Shown here: in pieces, positions 1-6,883 of the stretch
Numbering within the stretch: the stretch's first letter is position 1
How the letters are laid out: every line of letters starts with the position of its first letter
Source: Blastocatellia bacterium
GTDB lineage: Bacteria; Acidobacteriota; Blastocatellia; Pyrinomonadales; Pyrinomonadaceae
NCBI GenBank assembly: GCA_016789145.1
Contig: JAEUQI010000024.1
Coordinates: 1 to 39,226 of the forward strand
DNA length: 39,226 nt
Direction of reading: 5' to 3'
Program-made: the position numbers and the translations under genes
Notes under the pieces: model-generated
Seen by the model: the letters and a program-made list of their open reading frames with translations, nothing else
Told to the model about the DNA's origin: nothing
Databases searched by the model: none

Positions 1-190
1 TGCGGGCTGGAAGCCCGCGTTCCGACTGTCCGCACTGTCCCGAGCGTTCTTGCCGTTCGCGGCGTTCTTGCTGTCCGCGGCATGTTTCATGAAACATTAC
101 GTGCGGGCTGGAAGCCTGCGTTCCGACTGTCCGCACTGTCCGCAGCGTTCTTGCCGTTCGCGGCGTTCTTGCTGTCCGCGGCATGTTTCA
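1..190. repeat. 101-bp-period direct repeat, two copies (array cut by window edge)
   Basis: An approximately 89-bp unit at 1-89 recurs at 102-190 with only a few mismatches, so the period is 101 bp. Each unit begins with a GC-rich hairpin, GCGGGCT-GGA-AGCCCGC (perfect in copy 1, one mismatch in copy 2). Each unit then holds an internal near-duplication of an 18-bp word that starts GCGTTCTTGC. Copy 1 ends in a perfect 16-bp palindrome, ATGTTTCATGAAACAT (82-97); copy 2 diverges after TGTTTCACG (184-192). The array may continue left of the window. I see no convincing gene here; open frames through it are repeat translations. Confidence 0.85.
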
Positions 191-364
191 CGATGTCGAA
201 AACAGCGTGTTTCTGTGGAACGTTTTGCTTGGCCGAACGCTGTATCTCTATTTATATCAATAGTTAGTGTGAAACGGCCTGAAAAACACTCCAAAAGCGT
301 ACCAGAATGTGCCGGAATGCGTAACTCTAGTGTTTTCAACACTTACAGATCGATCTTGCAAAAT

Positions 365-397
365 CGTTCCACGAGCGTTCCAGCGGTTCGTGGAACG
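365..397. repeat. Perfect 10-bp inverted repeat with parS-like half-sites
   Basis: CGTTCCACGA at 365-374 and TCGTGGAACG at 388-397 are exact reverse complements separated by 13 bp. The halves GTTCCACG and CGTGGAAC match half-sites of known ParB-binding parS sequences, but a canonical parS has the halves directly abutting, so this is not called parS. It could be a protein-binding site or a hairpin. Confidence 0.6.
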
Positions 398-464
398 CTT
401 AAACCACTGATAACAATAGTGTTACGAGACCCAAAGTGCCATTTTTAACCCAAAGCGAAAAAAA

Positions 465-485
465 CTGTAAGACATTGTCTTACAG
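465..485. repeat. Perfect 9-bp stem-loop
   Basis: CTGTAAGAC (465-473), loop ATT, GTCTTACAG (477-485). It is preceded by an A-run (AAAAAA) rather than followed by a T-run. It could therefore only end transcription in the minus direction, where no gene is visible upstream. Function unknown. Confidence 0.6.
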
Positions 486-648
486 CACCGTTAGAAACAG
501 TGGTTTCCGTGAAGTTCTTATTCCGTCCGATTGTATTTAGATGTCAAAGATCCAGCCGCTGGTGGAATTCCTGCCACTTTCCAGTATATCATAGATGCAA
601 CATTTTTGCACGAAGAATTTGGTCGTCGCGGATGCTGTGGCGGCGCGA

Positions 649-671
649 AGTGCACGCGAGACGCGTGCGCT
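649..671. repeat. REP-like palindrome (CACGCG-AGA-CGCGTG core)
   Basis: AGTGCACGCG (649-658), AGA, CGCGTGCGCT (662-671) form a hairpin with one mismatch. The GC-rich palindrome sits in otherwise featureless intergenic DNA and is of the same general kind (short stem, 3-4 nt loop) as the other palindromes in this window. Confidence 0.6.
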
Positions 672-720
672 CCGGCAACCTTTTCCCACTCTTCGCCGCC
701 TAAGTGTTTGGAAGAAAGAT

Positions 721-790
721 CAACCACAGATAAACACTGATGGACACAGATTCAGAGATAGCACCAGTGTGTATCTGTGTTCATCTGCGG
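721..790. repeat. Dispersed 'CACAGAT' inverted-repeat element, 5' of the M1 gene
   Basis: The left arm (721-751) is a run of CACAGAT/CACTGAT-type heptamers. The right arm (773-790), ATCTGTGTTCATCTGCGG, is its imperfect reverse complement (about 15 of 18). The same sequence type recurs at 3993-4095 on the other side of the aminopeptidase gene. Repeats of this kind are scattered through genomes of several bacterial phyla; origin and function are unknown to me. Confidence 0.75.
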
Positions 791-828
791 ACGATCTCTT
801 TTCTGGGTCTTTGCTGTAAAATCGACTT

Positions 829-3800
829 ATGCGTTATCTGATCTTCGTCTTGCTTCTCTCAACCGTGGCTTATTCCCAAGTGCCGCCGATCACGCCGGGC
901 GTCTCCCAGGAACTCGCAAAATGGCGAGCCGCGCATTATAGCGATGTGCGGTACAAGCTGAACCTAACGCTCGAAAAGATGTCGCCGGTGCTGAAAGGGA
1001 CGATAGAGATCCGCGTTGGAGTGCGGACACTCTTGTCCGCATCGGCACAAGGTGCCGAGATACCGCCGATCATACTCGACTGGCGACGCATCAAAGGGCA
1101 TGAGGACAAATCAACTATATCGAAAGTTACTCTGAACGGGCGTGAAGTTCAGTCGATTTTCACGCGATTGACAATTGGCCCAGGGCTCATGCGACCTCCA
1201 CGTAAATCTGCCACTCCAGACCCAAATCCTATTCCAACTCCGTTACCATCGCGCCTTCCACCGGTTTACAGAGATGCAGATGATCACTTGGTCTTTACGG
1301 AAGGTGTCCAACTTGGCGAGAACGTCATCAAGCTCGATTTCACTTCGCCGATACTGACCAGCGGTGCGGGCATAACAAGGTACATCGACAAAGAGGACGG
1401 TTCGGAATACATCTACTCGCTTTTCGTCCCGTCCGACGCCAGCACGGCGTTCCCGGTATTCGACCAGCCGGATCTGAAGGCGAGGTTTGAAACAACGGTA
1501 ATGAGACCAAAGGACTGGGATGTAATAGCAAATGCACTTGGCAATAGTTACGAATCCATTTCCAGTGACGGTACGCCTCGTGAATACGTTTCATGGTTTG
1601 TAGAAACAAAGCCTATTAGCACATATGTTTTTGCATTTGCCGCAGGACCATTTCACCGATTTTGGGCTCCGTCCAAAATTACAAGAGATGTCCGTCCGGA
1701 ATTGAAGGAAGCTTATAAGAGGTGGATCAATAATGATGTATCGATCTTGATTGGTGGTGAAGACGTTGCCCGAATGAAGAAGGAAGAAATCGAGAGTTTG
1801 GCGAAAGGTCATGCCTCTGATTCGATTGACTTCACGAAAATCTACGTCCGCCGCTCCCAAGCCGCCAAGTTCAAGCCACACGCTGCCGAGGTGTTTCGGC
1901 TTAATCGTGAGTCGATCAAATATTTCGAAGAGTATTTCGATTACAAGTTCCCGTTTCCTAAGTACGATCTGGTGTTGATACCGGAGTTTCCGTTTGGTGG
2001 GATGGAGCATGCGGGGGCGACGTTTTTGCGGGAATCGGCGATCATATTTCCGCAGGAACCGACCAAGAGCGACCATATTTCGCGTGCGGTGCTGATATTT
2101 CACGAGGCGGCGCATCAGTGGTTTGGCGACACGGTGACGATGAAATGGTTCGACGACCTGTGGCTTAAGGAAGGCTTTGCCAATTTCATGGCGTACAAGG
2201 CAGTCGATAAGATAATGCCCGACGCCAACGCTTGGAAAGTGTTCTACGAACGCATTAAACAGCCCGCCTACGCCACCGATTCGACCCGCGGCACCACGCC
2301 GATCTACCAACCGATCGACAACCTAAACTCCGCCAAAAGCGCCTACGGCAACATCGTCTACAACAAAGCCCCCGCATTTCTAAAACAAGCCGAGTTCTAC
2401 CTAGGTGCGGATAAGTTTCAAACGGCGGTGCGAGCGTTTTTGAAGAAATACGAGTTCAAGAATGCGCAGTGGGAAGATCTGGTGACTGAGTTTGAAGGCA
2501 CTCTACGACCAAGTGATGGAAGACCCTATTGGAAAGAACTATCGCGAGCGCAACGAGTGAAAGTCGCAAAGCGAGATGCGGAAGCACTTAGGAATTGGGC
2601 TGATAGTTGGATAAAACTGCCAGGCGTCCCGACAATTAAAGTTGAGAAGACCGAAGGCCATTGGGAAGTCGGGAGCGGATCTAAACACAACTATACGACT
2701 CACTCAGGCCTCCTTCCCGCACTCGGCCTTAGACTTGAACCGCGATTCGAACGATCGCCGTGGGGAATACAAATCAAAACGTTGTATCGATTTGGATCTG
2801 AAACCGAAGTTCAAGAGCATTTTGTTTCGGGTAATCCCTTTACCGATATGTTGCCGCGCCAAAGTGGATCGGATGGATTTCCGGTAAAGAATCCGCCGAT
2901 GCCTGATCTCATATTTCCGAATTATGGAGACTACGGTTATGGTGTTTTTCTCCTGGACGATACTGGAATCGACTATGTCGTTAGAAATATCGAAAAAGAA
3001 CAGGATCCATTTTTGCGATCGATGATGTGGGGAAGCCTTTGGGATAGTGTCCGCGAAGGGGCCTTCGATCCTCGACAGTATGTGAACCTGGTGATCAACC
3101 CAACTATTGGTCAGCCTCCACCGATAAGAAAGTCGACAGACGTTGGTGGGGCAGTTTTCGCCGAAACTGACGAAACAGTTATTCAAAGTTTGCTTGCACG
3201 AGCATCGATGGCACTAAAGTATTTCGTGGCTGAATCCGCTGAGAGTGAGCGACTGAATGAGCGCTTTGAGAGCATGCTTGTCGAGCGAATCCAAAATGCT
3301 CCGTCTTCGGGATTGAGAGTTACATATTTCCGTGCATTGGTTGCGAATGCAACAAGCGATAAGGGTCGTGCAGTACTGAAAGCGATGCTCGCCGAGGGCA
3401 GAAACCTGAGCGGTAGCGAGGGTGCCCCGCAACAAGCGAGTACGTCTAAGGGCACACTCCCTACCGGTCGTGTTTCTGCCCTCGTTCTCCGTACCAAAGA
3501 CAAGTTCGACATCGTCACACGCCTCGCGGTTCTAAATGATCCTGATGCCGCGAAGCTGCTGGCGGAGCTTGAAAAGACCGAGACGAGCGATGACGCCGAG
3601 CGTTACGCCTACGCCGCTCGGGCTGCATTTCCGACTAAGGAGAACCGCGAGAAATATTGGAACGATTTTGTAAACAACAAAGATATCTCCGAAAGCTGGA
3701 TCGAAGCGGCGTTTGGGCCATTTAACGCAGTTCGAAATAGCGAGCTGTCGCTTCCCTTTCTGCGGCGTGCTCTCGAAGAACTGCCAAACCATAAACGCAG

Positions 3801-3996
3801 CCGCAAGATATTCTTCGTCAACGGCTGGCTCGCCGCCTTCATCGGCGGCCAACGCTCGCAAGAGGCTCTTGATATCGTTAACAAGTTTCTCGGCGACAAC
3901 CCAAACCTGGACAAAGACCTAAGGCTCAAGATCCTGGAGAACGTGGACATCATCGAACGCGCCGTTCGTATTCGAGGAAAATTCAAAAATAATTAA
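829..3996 (+). CDS. Secreted M1-family zinc aminopeptidase with in-frame repeat insertions
   Basis: A gluzincin aminopeptidase of family M1 that removes N-terminal residues from peptides, probably in the periplasm. A signal peptide (residues 1 to about 17, ending AYSQ) precedes the domain. The exopeptidase motif is GGMEHAG (390-396, replacing the usual GAMEN). The zinc site is H425-E426-x-x-H429 with the third ligand E448 (WLKEGFANF). The C-terminal half is helical, HEAT-like (ERAP1_C region). At 1055 residues it is longer than many family members (about 850-900). Some of the extra length is palindromic repeat translated in frame: residues about 65-78 and about 855-885, and perhaps about 560-587. 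Residues about 115-145 form a Pro/Thr-rich linker. Both sides of the gene carry CACAGAT elements; the right one starts at the stop codon. Identification as M1 is firm; the substrate is unknown. Confidence 0.95.
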   Translation: MRYLIFVLLLSTVAYSQVPPITPGVSQELAKWRAAHYSDVRYKLNLTLEKMSPVLKGTIEIRVGVRTLLSASAQGAEIPPIILDWRRIKGHEDKSTISKVTLNGREVQSIFTRLTIGPGLMRPPRKSATPDPNPIPTPLPSRLPPVYRDADDHLVFTEGVQLGENVIKLDFTSPILTSGAGITRYIDKEDGSEYIYSLFVPSDASTAFPVFDQPDLKARFETTVMRPKDWDVIANALGNSYESISSDGTPREYVSWFVETKPISTYVFAFAAGPFHRFWAPSKITRDVRPELKEAYKRWINNDVSILIGGEDVARMKKEEIESLAKGHASDSIDFTKIYVRRSQAAKFKPHAAEVFRLNRESIKYFEEYFDYKFPFPKYDLVLIPEFPFGGMEHAGATFLRESAIIFPQEPTKSDHISRAVLIFHEAAHQWFGDTVTMKWFDDLWLKEGFANFMAYKAVDKIMPDANAWKVFYERIKQPAYATDSTRGTTPIYQPIDNLNSAKSAYGNIVYNKAPAFLKQAEFYLGADKFQTAVRAFLKKYEFKNAQWEDLVTEFEGTLRPSDGRPYWKELSRAQRVKVAKRDAEALRNWADSWIKLPGVPTIKVEKTEGHWEVGSGSKHNYTTHSGLLPALGLRLEPRFERSPWGIQIKTLYRFGSETEVQEHFVSGNPFTDMLPRQSGSDGFPVKNPPMPDLIFPNYGDYGYGVFLLDDTGIDYVVRNIEKEQDPFLRSMMWGSLWDSVREGAFDPRQYVNLVINPTIGQPPPIRKSTDVGGAVFAETDETVIQSLLARASMALKYFVAESAESERLNERFESMLVERIQNAPSSGLRVTYFRALVANATSDKGRAVLKAMLAEGRNLSGSEGAPQQASTSKGTLPTGRVSALVLRTKDKFDIVTRLAVLNDPDAAKLLAELEKTETSDDAERYAYAARAAFPTKENREKYWNDFVNNKDISESWIEAAFGPFNAVRNSELSLPFLRRALEELPNHKRSRKIFFVNGWLAAFIGGQRSQEALDIVNKFLGDNPNLDKDLRLKILENVDIIERAVRIRGKFKNN
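1022..1058. repeat. Twin palindromes in frame inside the M1 gene
   Basis: Two perfect hairpins are adjacent: TGCGGACA-CTCT-TGTCCGCA (1022-1041), then TCGGCAC-AAG-GTGCCGA (1042-1058). They are translated in the M1 frame as residues about 65-78 (VRTLLSASAQGAEI), which interrupt what looks like a continuous beta-strand region. The ACACTCTTGT core recurs in an intergenic palindrome at 37658-37675. Confidence 0.85.
3393..3484. repeat. 92-bp imperfect palindrome in frame inside the M1 gene
   Basis: Arms 3393-3427 and 3450-3484 are reverse complements apart from 5 mismatches in the 31-nt core, separated by 22 bp. The right core arm (3450-3480) is identical over 31 nt to 33475-33505 inside the monooxygenase gene. 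Here it is read as residues about 855-885 (includes KGTLPTGRVSALV), just before the conserved RTKDKFDIVTRL segment, without breaking the frame. Confidence 0.9.
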
Positions 3997-4095
3997 CCAC
4001 AGATGGACACAGATAAACACAGATAGGAAAGTCGGATTTCGAGAAGGCGGAGATCGAGCACATATCTGTGTCCATCCGTGTTCATCTGTGGTTAA
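3993..4095. repeat. 'CACAGAT' inverted-repeat element after the M1 gene
   Basis: Left arm 3993-4024 and right arm 4064-4095 are 32 nt each and match as reverse complements at 28 of 32 positions. Both begin or end with TTAACCACAGAT. The spacer is 39 bp. The left arm contains the TAA stop of the aminopeptidase gene. The hairpin could act as a 3' mRNA structure or attenuator, but the sequence class is dispersed and the same type occurs at 721-790. Confidence 0.85.
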
Positions 4096-4133
4096 TTTTC
4101 TAATTTCCTCTCTAAACGCTACACTCATTGTCG

Positions 4134-4955
4134 ATGCATACGCCTGAGGAGATCGAGCTGGCGAAGAAGCAGAAGGTCCGCGACCGTCTGATGGACCGGC
4201 TTGCCGACCGCGAAGAGGAGATGGCCGATCTGCGCGCTCAGCAGGAACGCTTTGAGGCTCGCTACACGATGTCGGTCGGTCGGCTCTATGCAGAGATGGA
4301 CGAGCTCGAGGCTCAGATCGCTGAGGAAGAATACAAGCTAGTTCCCGACGACGTCGAGATCAAGAAACGAGCTGAAGAATTGAGACGGCAAGCTGAGGAA
4401 TCGGCAAAGCGTGCCGCTGAGGCATTAGAAAAGGAAGGCGACTGGAAACCAACTGCCGAGGCGAAAAAGGCGTATCACGAACTCGCACGCTCAATACATC
4501 CTGACCTCGCCATCGACGCCGCCGAAAAAGAAAAACGCCACGGGCTGATGGCTGAGCTTAATCAAGCATATTCCTCCGGCGACCAAACGCGGCTGAACGA
4601 ACTCGCCGAACAGCTCAAGCACAGCCCCGACCTTGTCGCCGGAAACACCATTGGCGACGAACTTGTTCGCACAATTCGGCAGATATTTCAGATCAAGCAG
4701 CGAATGACCGCGTTGTTCAACGAGATGCACGAGGCCGAGCAAGGCGAGCTGTTTATCCTACGGAAAAAGGTCGATGCTGAATTTGCCGAGGGCCGCGACC
4801 TGCTCGAGCACATGGCAAACCGCACACGTTCGCACATTAACAAAGTGCAGCGTCGGCTAGATAATTTGAAAAATGTAAACCAAGCCGCCGAAGAATACGT
4901 AAAAGAGACATTCGGCCTAGATATCGCAGATTTTCGGGGTGAAAATAAAAATTAA
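4134..4955 (+). CDS. J-domain (DnaJ-like) protein with long coiled coils
   Basis: About 273 residues. The N-terminal ~90 residues are charged and predicted coiled coil (KKQKVRDRLMDRLADREEEM onward). They are followed by a short J-domain with the hallmark HPD tripeptide at 122-124 in YHELARSIHPDLAID. The C-terminus is again helical and charged. The J-domain is the part that stimulates an Hsp70 (DnaK) ATPase. No Gly/Phe region or zinc finger of a true DnaJ is present, so this is a specialised co-chaperone of unknown client. I chose ATG 4134; a TTG two codons upstream is possible, and no good Shine-Dalgarno decides it. Stand-alone gene between a CACAGAT element and the sRNA candidate. Confidence 0.85.
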   Translation: MHTPEEIELAKKQKVRDRLMDRLADREEEMADLRAQQERFEARYTMSVGRLYAEMDELEAQIAEEEYKLVPDDVEIKKRAEELRRQAEESAKRAAEALEKEGDWKPTAEAKKAYHELARSIHPDLAIDAAEKEKRHGLMAELNQAYSSGDQTRLNELAEQLKHSPDLVAGNTIGDELVRTIRQIFQIKQRMTALFNEMHEAEQGELFILRKKVDAEFAEGRDLLEHMANRTRSHINKVQRRLDNLKNVNQAAEEYVKETFGLDIADFRGENKN

Positions 4956-4984
4956 AATTATCACCCAAATGGGTGACTATGGGC

Positions 4985-5012
4985 TTGACTTAGTCAGCAA
5001 ATAGGTTATCAT
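4985..5012 (+). promoter_or_regulatory. Sigma70-type promoter for a candidate small RNA
   Basis: TTGACT (4985-4990), 16-bp spacer, TATCAT (5007-5012): each hexamer matches 5 of 6 consensus bases. Predicted start is about 5018-5020. No plus-strand gene follows; the next plus-strand signal is an intrinsic terminator at 5100-5138. A short palindrome, TCACCC-AAAT-GGGTGA (4961-4976), lies just upstream of the -35 and could be an operator or the end of the J-domain transcript. Confidence 0.6.
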
Positions 5013-5018
5013 TAACTT

Positions 5019-5138
5019 ACTTCGCACTCATCCGACAAGTGTGGTATACAAGATCCAGTTTTCGCGATAGCCTGCTCCACGTAGGTGGTCGCGAAAAAAG
5101 AGGGAGGCGGTGTGGGAGACGTCTCCCTCGCTTATTTT
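5019..5138 (+). ncRNA. Candidate small non-coding RNA (about 120 nt)
   Basis: The interval lies between a good promoter and a good intrinsic terminator and has no plausible ORF. Predicted structure: a 9-bp stem TTTTCGCGA (5059-5067) with TCGCGAAAA (5089-5097), enclosing a small CCAC/GTGG stem (5077-5080, 5085-5088). This is followed by the terminator stem. I do not recognise 5S, SRP, tmRNA, RNase P or 6S hallmarks. The RNA would overlap the very 3' end of the convergent flavoprotein gene by a couple of bases. Inference from signals only; the start is approximate. Confidence 0.5.
5100..5138 (+). terminator. Intrinsic terminator of the candidate sRNA
   Basis: GAGGGAGGCG (5100-5109) pairs with CGTCTCCCTC (5120-5129), one G-U pair included, followed by GCTTATTTT. 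A second overlapping hairpin, CTCGCTT (5127-5133) with AAGCGAG (5140-5146), would face the convergent minus-strand gene that ends at 5137. The region can therefore terminate from both sides. Confidence 0.7.
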
Positions 5139-6321
5139 AAAGCGAGTTTCCCGCAGCATGCCCCGACGCCCACGCCCACTGAAAGTTATAACCACCTAGC
5201 CAGCCCGTAACGTCCAAAACTTCGCCAATGAAATATAGGCCGCTGTGCAGCTTGCTCTCCATAGTTTGCGACGAAACCTTATCGGTCGAAACGCCGCCGA
5301 GCGTGACCTCGGCTCGGTCGTAGCCTTCGGTCGCGGAAAACCGAGCTTGCCAGTTGTTGATCTTTTGACCGATCGCGTCGATGTCAGCGTTAGAAAGCTG
5401 TGCGAGCTGTTTGTCGGCGAGCGATGTTTCGAGAAACTCCGCGGCAAATCGATCAGGCAAAAACTCGGCGAGAAAGTTCGCTGTCTTTCGCGTCGAGTGA
5501 CGATTCGCCGCCAGCGCGTCAGCAACGTCAACGCCGGGAGCGAGGTCGAAGGCCATCGGATATTTCCTCTGCCAGTAGTTCGACGCCTGAATTACGACCG
5601 GCCCCGATACACCGCGATGTGTGAAAAGAAGTTTCTCGCGAAACTCAGCTCTGCCTGTGTCCGCAACTGCTTCGAGTGATATACCTGCGAGCTTTGGATA
5701 CGCTCGTTTCTCAAGCACCATCGCCACCAGCGACGGACGCGTCTCAACGATCTTGTGGCCGAACTGCCGTGCGACATCGTAGCCAAATCCCGTTGCACCG
5801 ATCTTCGGGAACGAAAGGCCGCCGCAAGCGATGATAAGGTTTGGTGCAGAAAGATCGCCGTTCGACGTGCTGATGACGAAGTCTCCGCGTTCGCCTGAGC
5901 CCTCACTTACGTGCGGGCTACGGACACTTTCGACCCGACACCTCGTTGCGATCCTGACCTTGGATCGGCGGCATTCCGTGAGCAGCATATCGACGATCTG
6001 ACGGGATGATTCGCGGCAGAAAAGCTGGCCGAGCGTTTTTTCGTAGTACGGAATTTTGTGCTTTCGCACGAGTTCGACAAAATCTTGCGGAGAAAAACCG
6101 GCGAGAGCAGATTTACAGAAATGCGGATTCTGCGAGAGAAAATTCTCGTGGCTGACGGATTTGTTCGTAAAGTTACAACGCCCGCCGCCTGAGATCAGTA
6201 TCTTGCGGCCGACCTCAGCATTGTGTTCGATCACCAGCACACGCTTGCCGCGCCGCCCGGCCGTGATCGCACAAAACAATCCGGCCGCACCTCCGCCGAT
6301 GATGATCGCGTCGAAGTTCAT
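5137..6321 (-). CDS. HI0933/BaiN-family FAD-dependent oxidoreductase
   Basis: A flavoprotein of about 394 residues. The N-terminal Rossmann motif is GGGAAG (9-14). The family signature is GRKILISGGGRCNFTN (38-53). The conserved C-terminal FAD-binding end is GWLGGYNFQWAWASG. Members reduce or oxidise small hydrophobic substrates (BaiN acts on bile-acid intermediates), but most, like this one, have no known substrate. Its start overlaps the stop of the upstream DinB-like gene by one base (TAATG), so the two are probably translationally coupled. A palindromic element (5898-5919) is read in frame as residues about 135-142 (SPHVSEGS), apparently in a loop. Cytoplasmic; no signal peptide. Confidence 0.92.
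   Translation of the reverse strand: MNFDAIIIGGGAAGLFCAITAGRRGKRVLVIEHNAEVGRKILISGGGRCNFTNKSVSHENFLSQNPHFCKSALAGFSPQDFVELVRKHKIPYYEKTLGQLFCRESSRQIVDMLLTECRRSKVRIATRCRVESVRSPHVSEGSGERGDFVISTSNGDLSAPNLIIACGGLSFPKIGATGFGYDVARQFGHKIVETRPSLVAMVLEKRAYPKLAGISLEAVADTGRAEFREKLLFTHRGVSGPVVIQASNYWQRKYPMAFDLAPGVDVADALAANRHSTRKTANFLAEFLPDRFAAEFLETSLADKQLAQLSNADIDAIGQKINNWQARFSATEGYDRAEVTLGGVSTDKVSSQTMESKLHSGLYFIGEVLDVTGWLGGYNFQWAWASGHAAGNSL
5898..5919. repeat. 22-bp palindrome in frame inside the HI0933-family gene
   Basis: AGCCC-T-CAC (5898-5906), loop TTAC, GTG-C-GGGCT (5911-5919): an eight-pair hairpin with one mismatched position. The 13-nt word TTACGTGCGGGCT (5907-5919) is also found at 97-109 in the left-edge repeat. 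It adds a short polar stretch to the protein without disrupting the frame. Confidence 0.75.
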
Positions 6322-6833
6322 TACGCTAAGTAATGTTCAGCGAAGATGCGGCTGTGGTGTTTGACGTGGCCGGCCATCATATAGACGAGGGCACGAGCCG
6401 AGACCATATTGTCGCTGGCGGTGCCGATTCGGCGAGTCGCCTCGTCGGTTAGACTTTTGGCAAGGCAAATGTTGGCTCGGCGTTGATGTTCAAATTCGTC
6501 CAACAGGTCGGCGAAGGTGCGGTTGTTCGCGTTCGAATTATTGATGTAATCGTCCTGTTCAAAGCCCTCGATCGGCGTCGTGTCGCCGCGTGATATGCGG
6601 AGCAAGCGATATGAGAAGATGCGTTCGGCATCGATAATATGGCTGAGCGATTCCTTGCAGGTCCATTTGCCGACATCGTAGCGATACAGTCCCTTTTCCT
6701 CGGGAACGCCCGCAAACATTTCGCGATATTCGGCGATCTGGAGTTCGAGAATGTGCATCACAGTTCCGTCCGCGATGAGCGAGATGTACTTTTCGTAATA
6801 TGGTGCGTATTCGTTTGTTTCAGGTCGTTTCAT
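6321..6833 (-). CDS. DinB-like (DinB/YfiT) putative metal-binding protein
   Basis: 170 residues, all-helical by composition. The likely metal-binding histidines of the four-helix DinB fold are H65 (SHIIDAER), H156 and H159/H160 (AGHVKHH near the C-terminus). In other bacteria this superfamily covers thiol transferases (bacillithiol, mycothiol) and damage-inducible proteins of unknown role, so the enzymatic function is open. It is the first gene of a two-gene minus-strand unit, overlapping the flavoprotein start by one base. A divergent promoter region of only 50 bp separates it from the secreted proteins at 6884. Confidence 0.85.
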   Translation of the reverse strand: MKRPETNEYAPYYEKYISLIADGTVMHILELQIAEYREMFAGVPEEKGLYRYDVGKWTCKESLSHIIDAERIFSYRLLRISRGDTTPIEGFEQDDYINNSNANNRTFADLLDEFEHQRRANICLAKSLTDEATRRIGTASDNMVSARALVYMMAGHVKHHSRIFAEHYLA

Positions 6834-6883
6834 AATCGGGTATAGTATCAGAGTAATTTCGAAAAATCTTTGCGGCCGTTCAT

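Larger units (their letters stand above)
191..828. other. Gene-free, repeat-rich intergenic stretch
   Basis: No frame between the left-edge repeat and the aminopeptidase start looks like a real protein: the ORFs are short, overlap on both strands, and their products have no recognisable composition. The stretch instead holds several inverted repeats, listed separately (365-397, 465-485, 649-671, 721-790). A promoter for the gene at 829 would lie near its right end, but I cannot pick one with confidence. TAAAAT at about 818-823, preceded by TG, is a weak extended -10 candidate. Confidence 0.6.

Noticed and set aside
82..97. True parS site
   Set aside because: The palindrome lacks the central CG of TGTTTCACGTGAAACA, so half-site spacing is wrong; kept only as a low-interest observation.
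1..190. CRISPR array at the left edge
   Set aside because: Only two copies, 101-bp period, long near-identical units with no variable spacers and no cas genes.
531..740. 69-codon ORF before the M1 gene
   Set aside because: It runs through a palindrome and into the CACAGAT element, has no Shine-Dalgarno, and a competing ORF of similar quality exists on the other strand.
1591..2310. 239-codon minus-strand ORF opposite the M1 gene
   Set aside because: It is antisense to the catalytic domain with HExxH. Its Arg/His-rich product has no family features; shadow of the real frame.
5019..5138. 5S rRNA, SRP RNA or a short leader-peptide gene for the sRNA interval
   Set aside because: Hallmark conserved words of 5S and SRP RNA are missing, and the only small frame (GTG, 9 codons) has no ribosome-binding site and no downstream gene.
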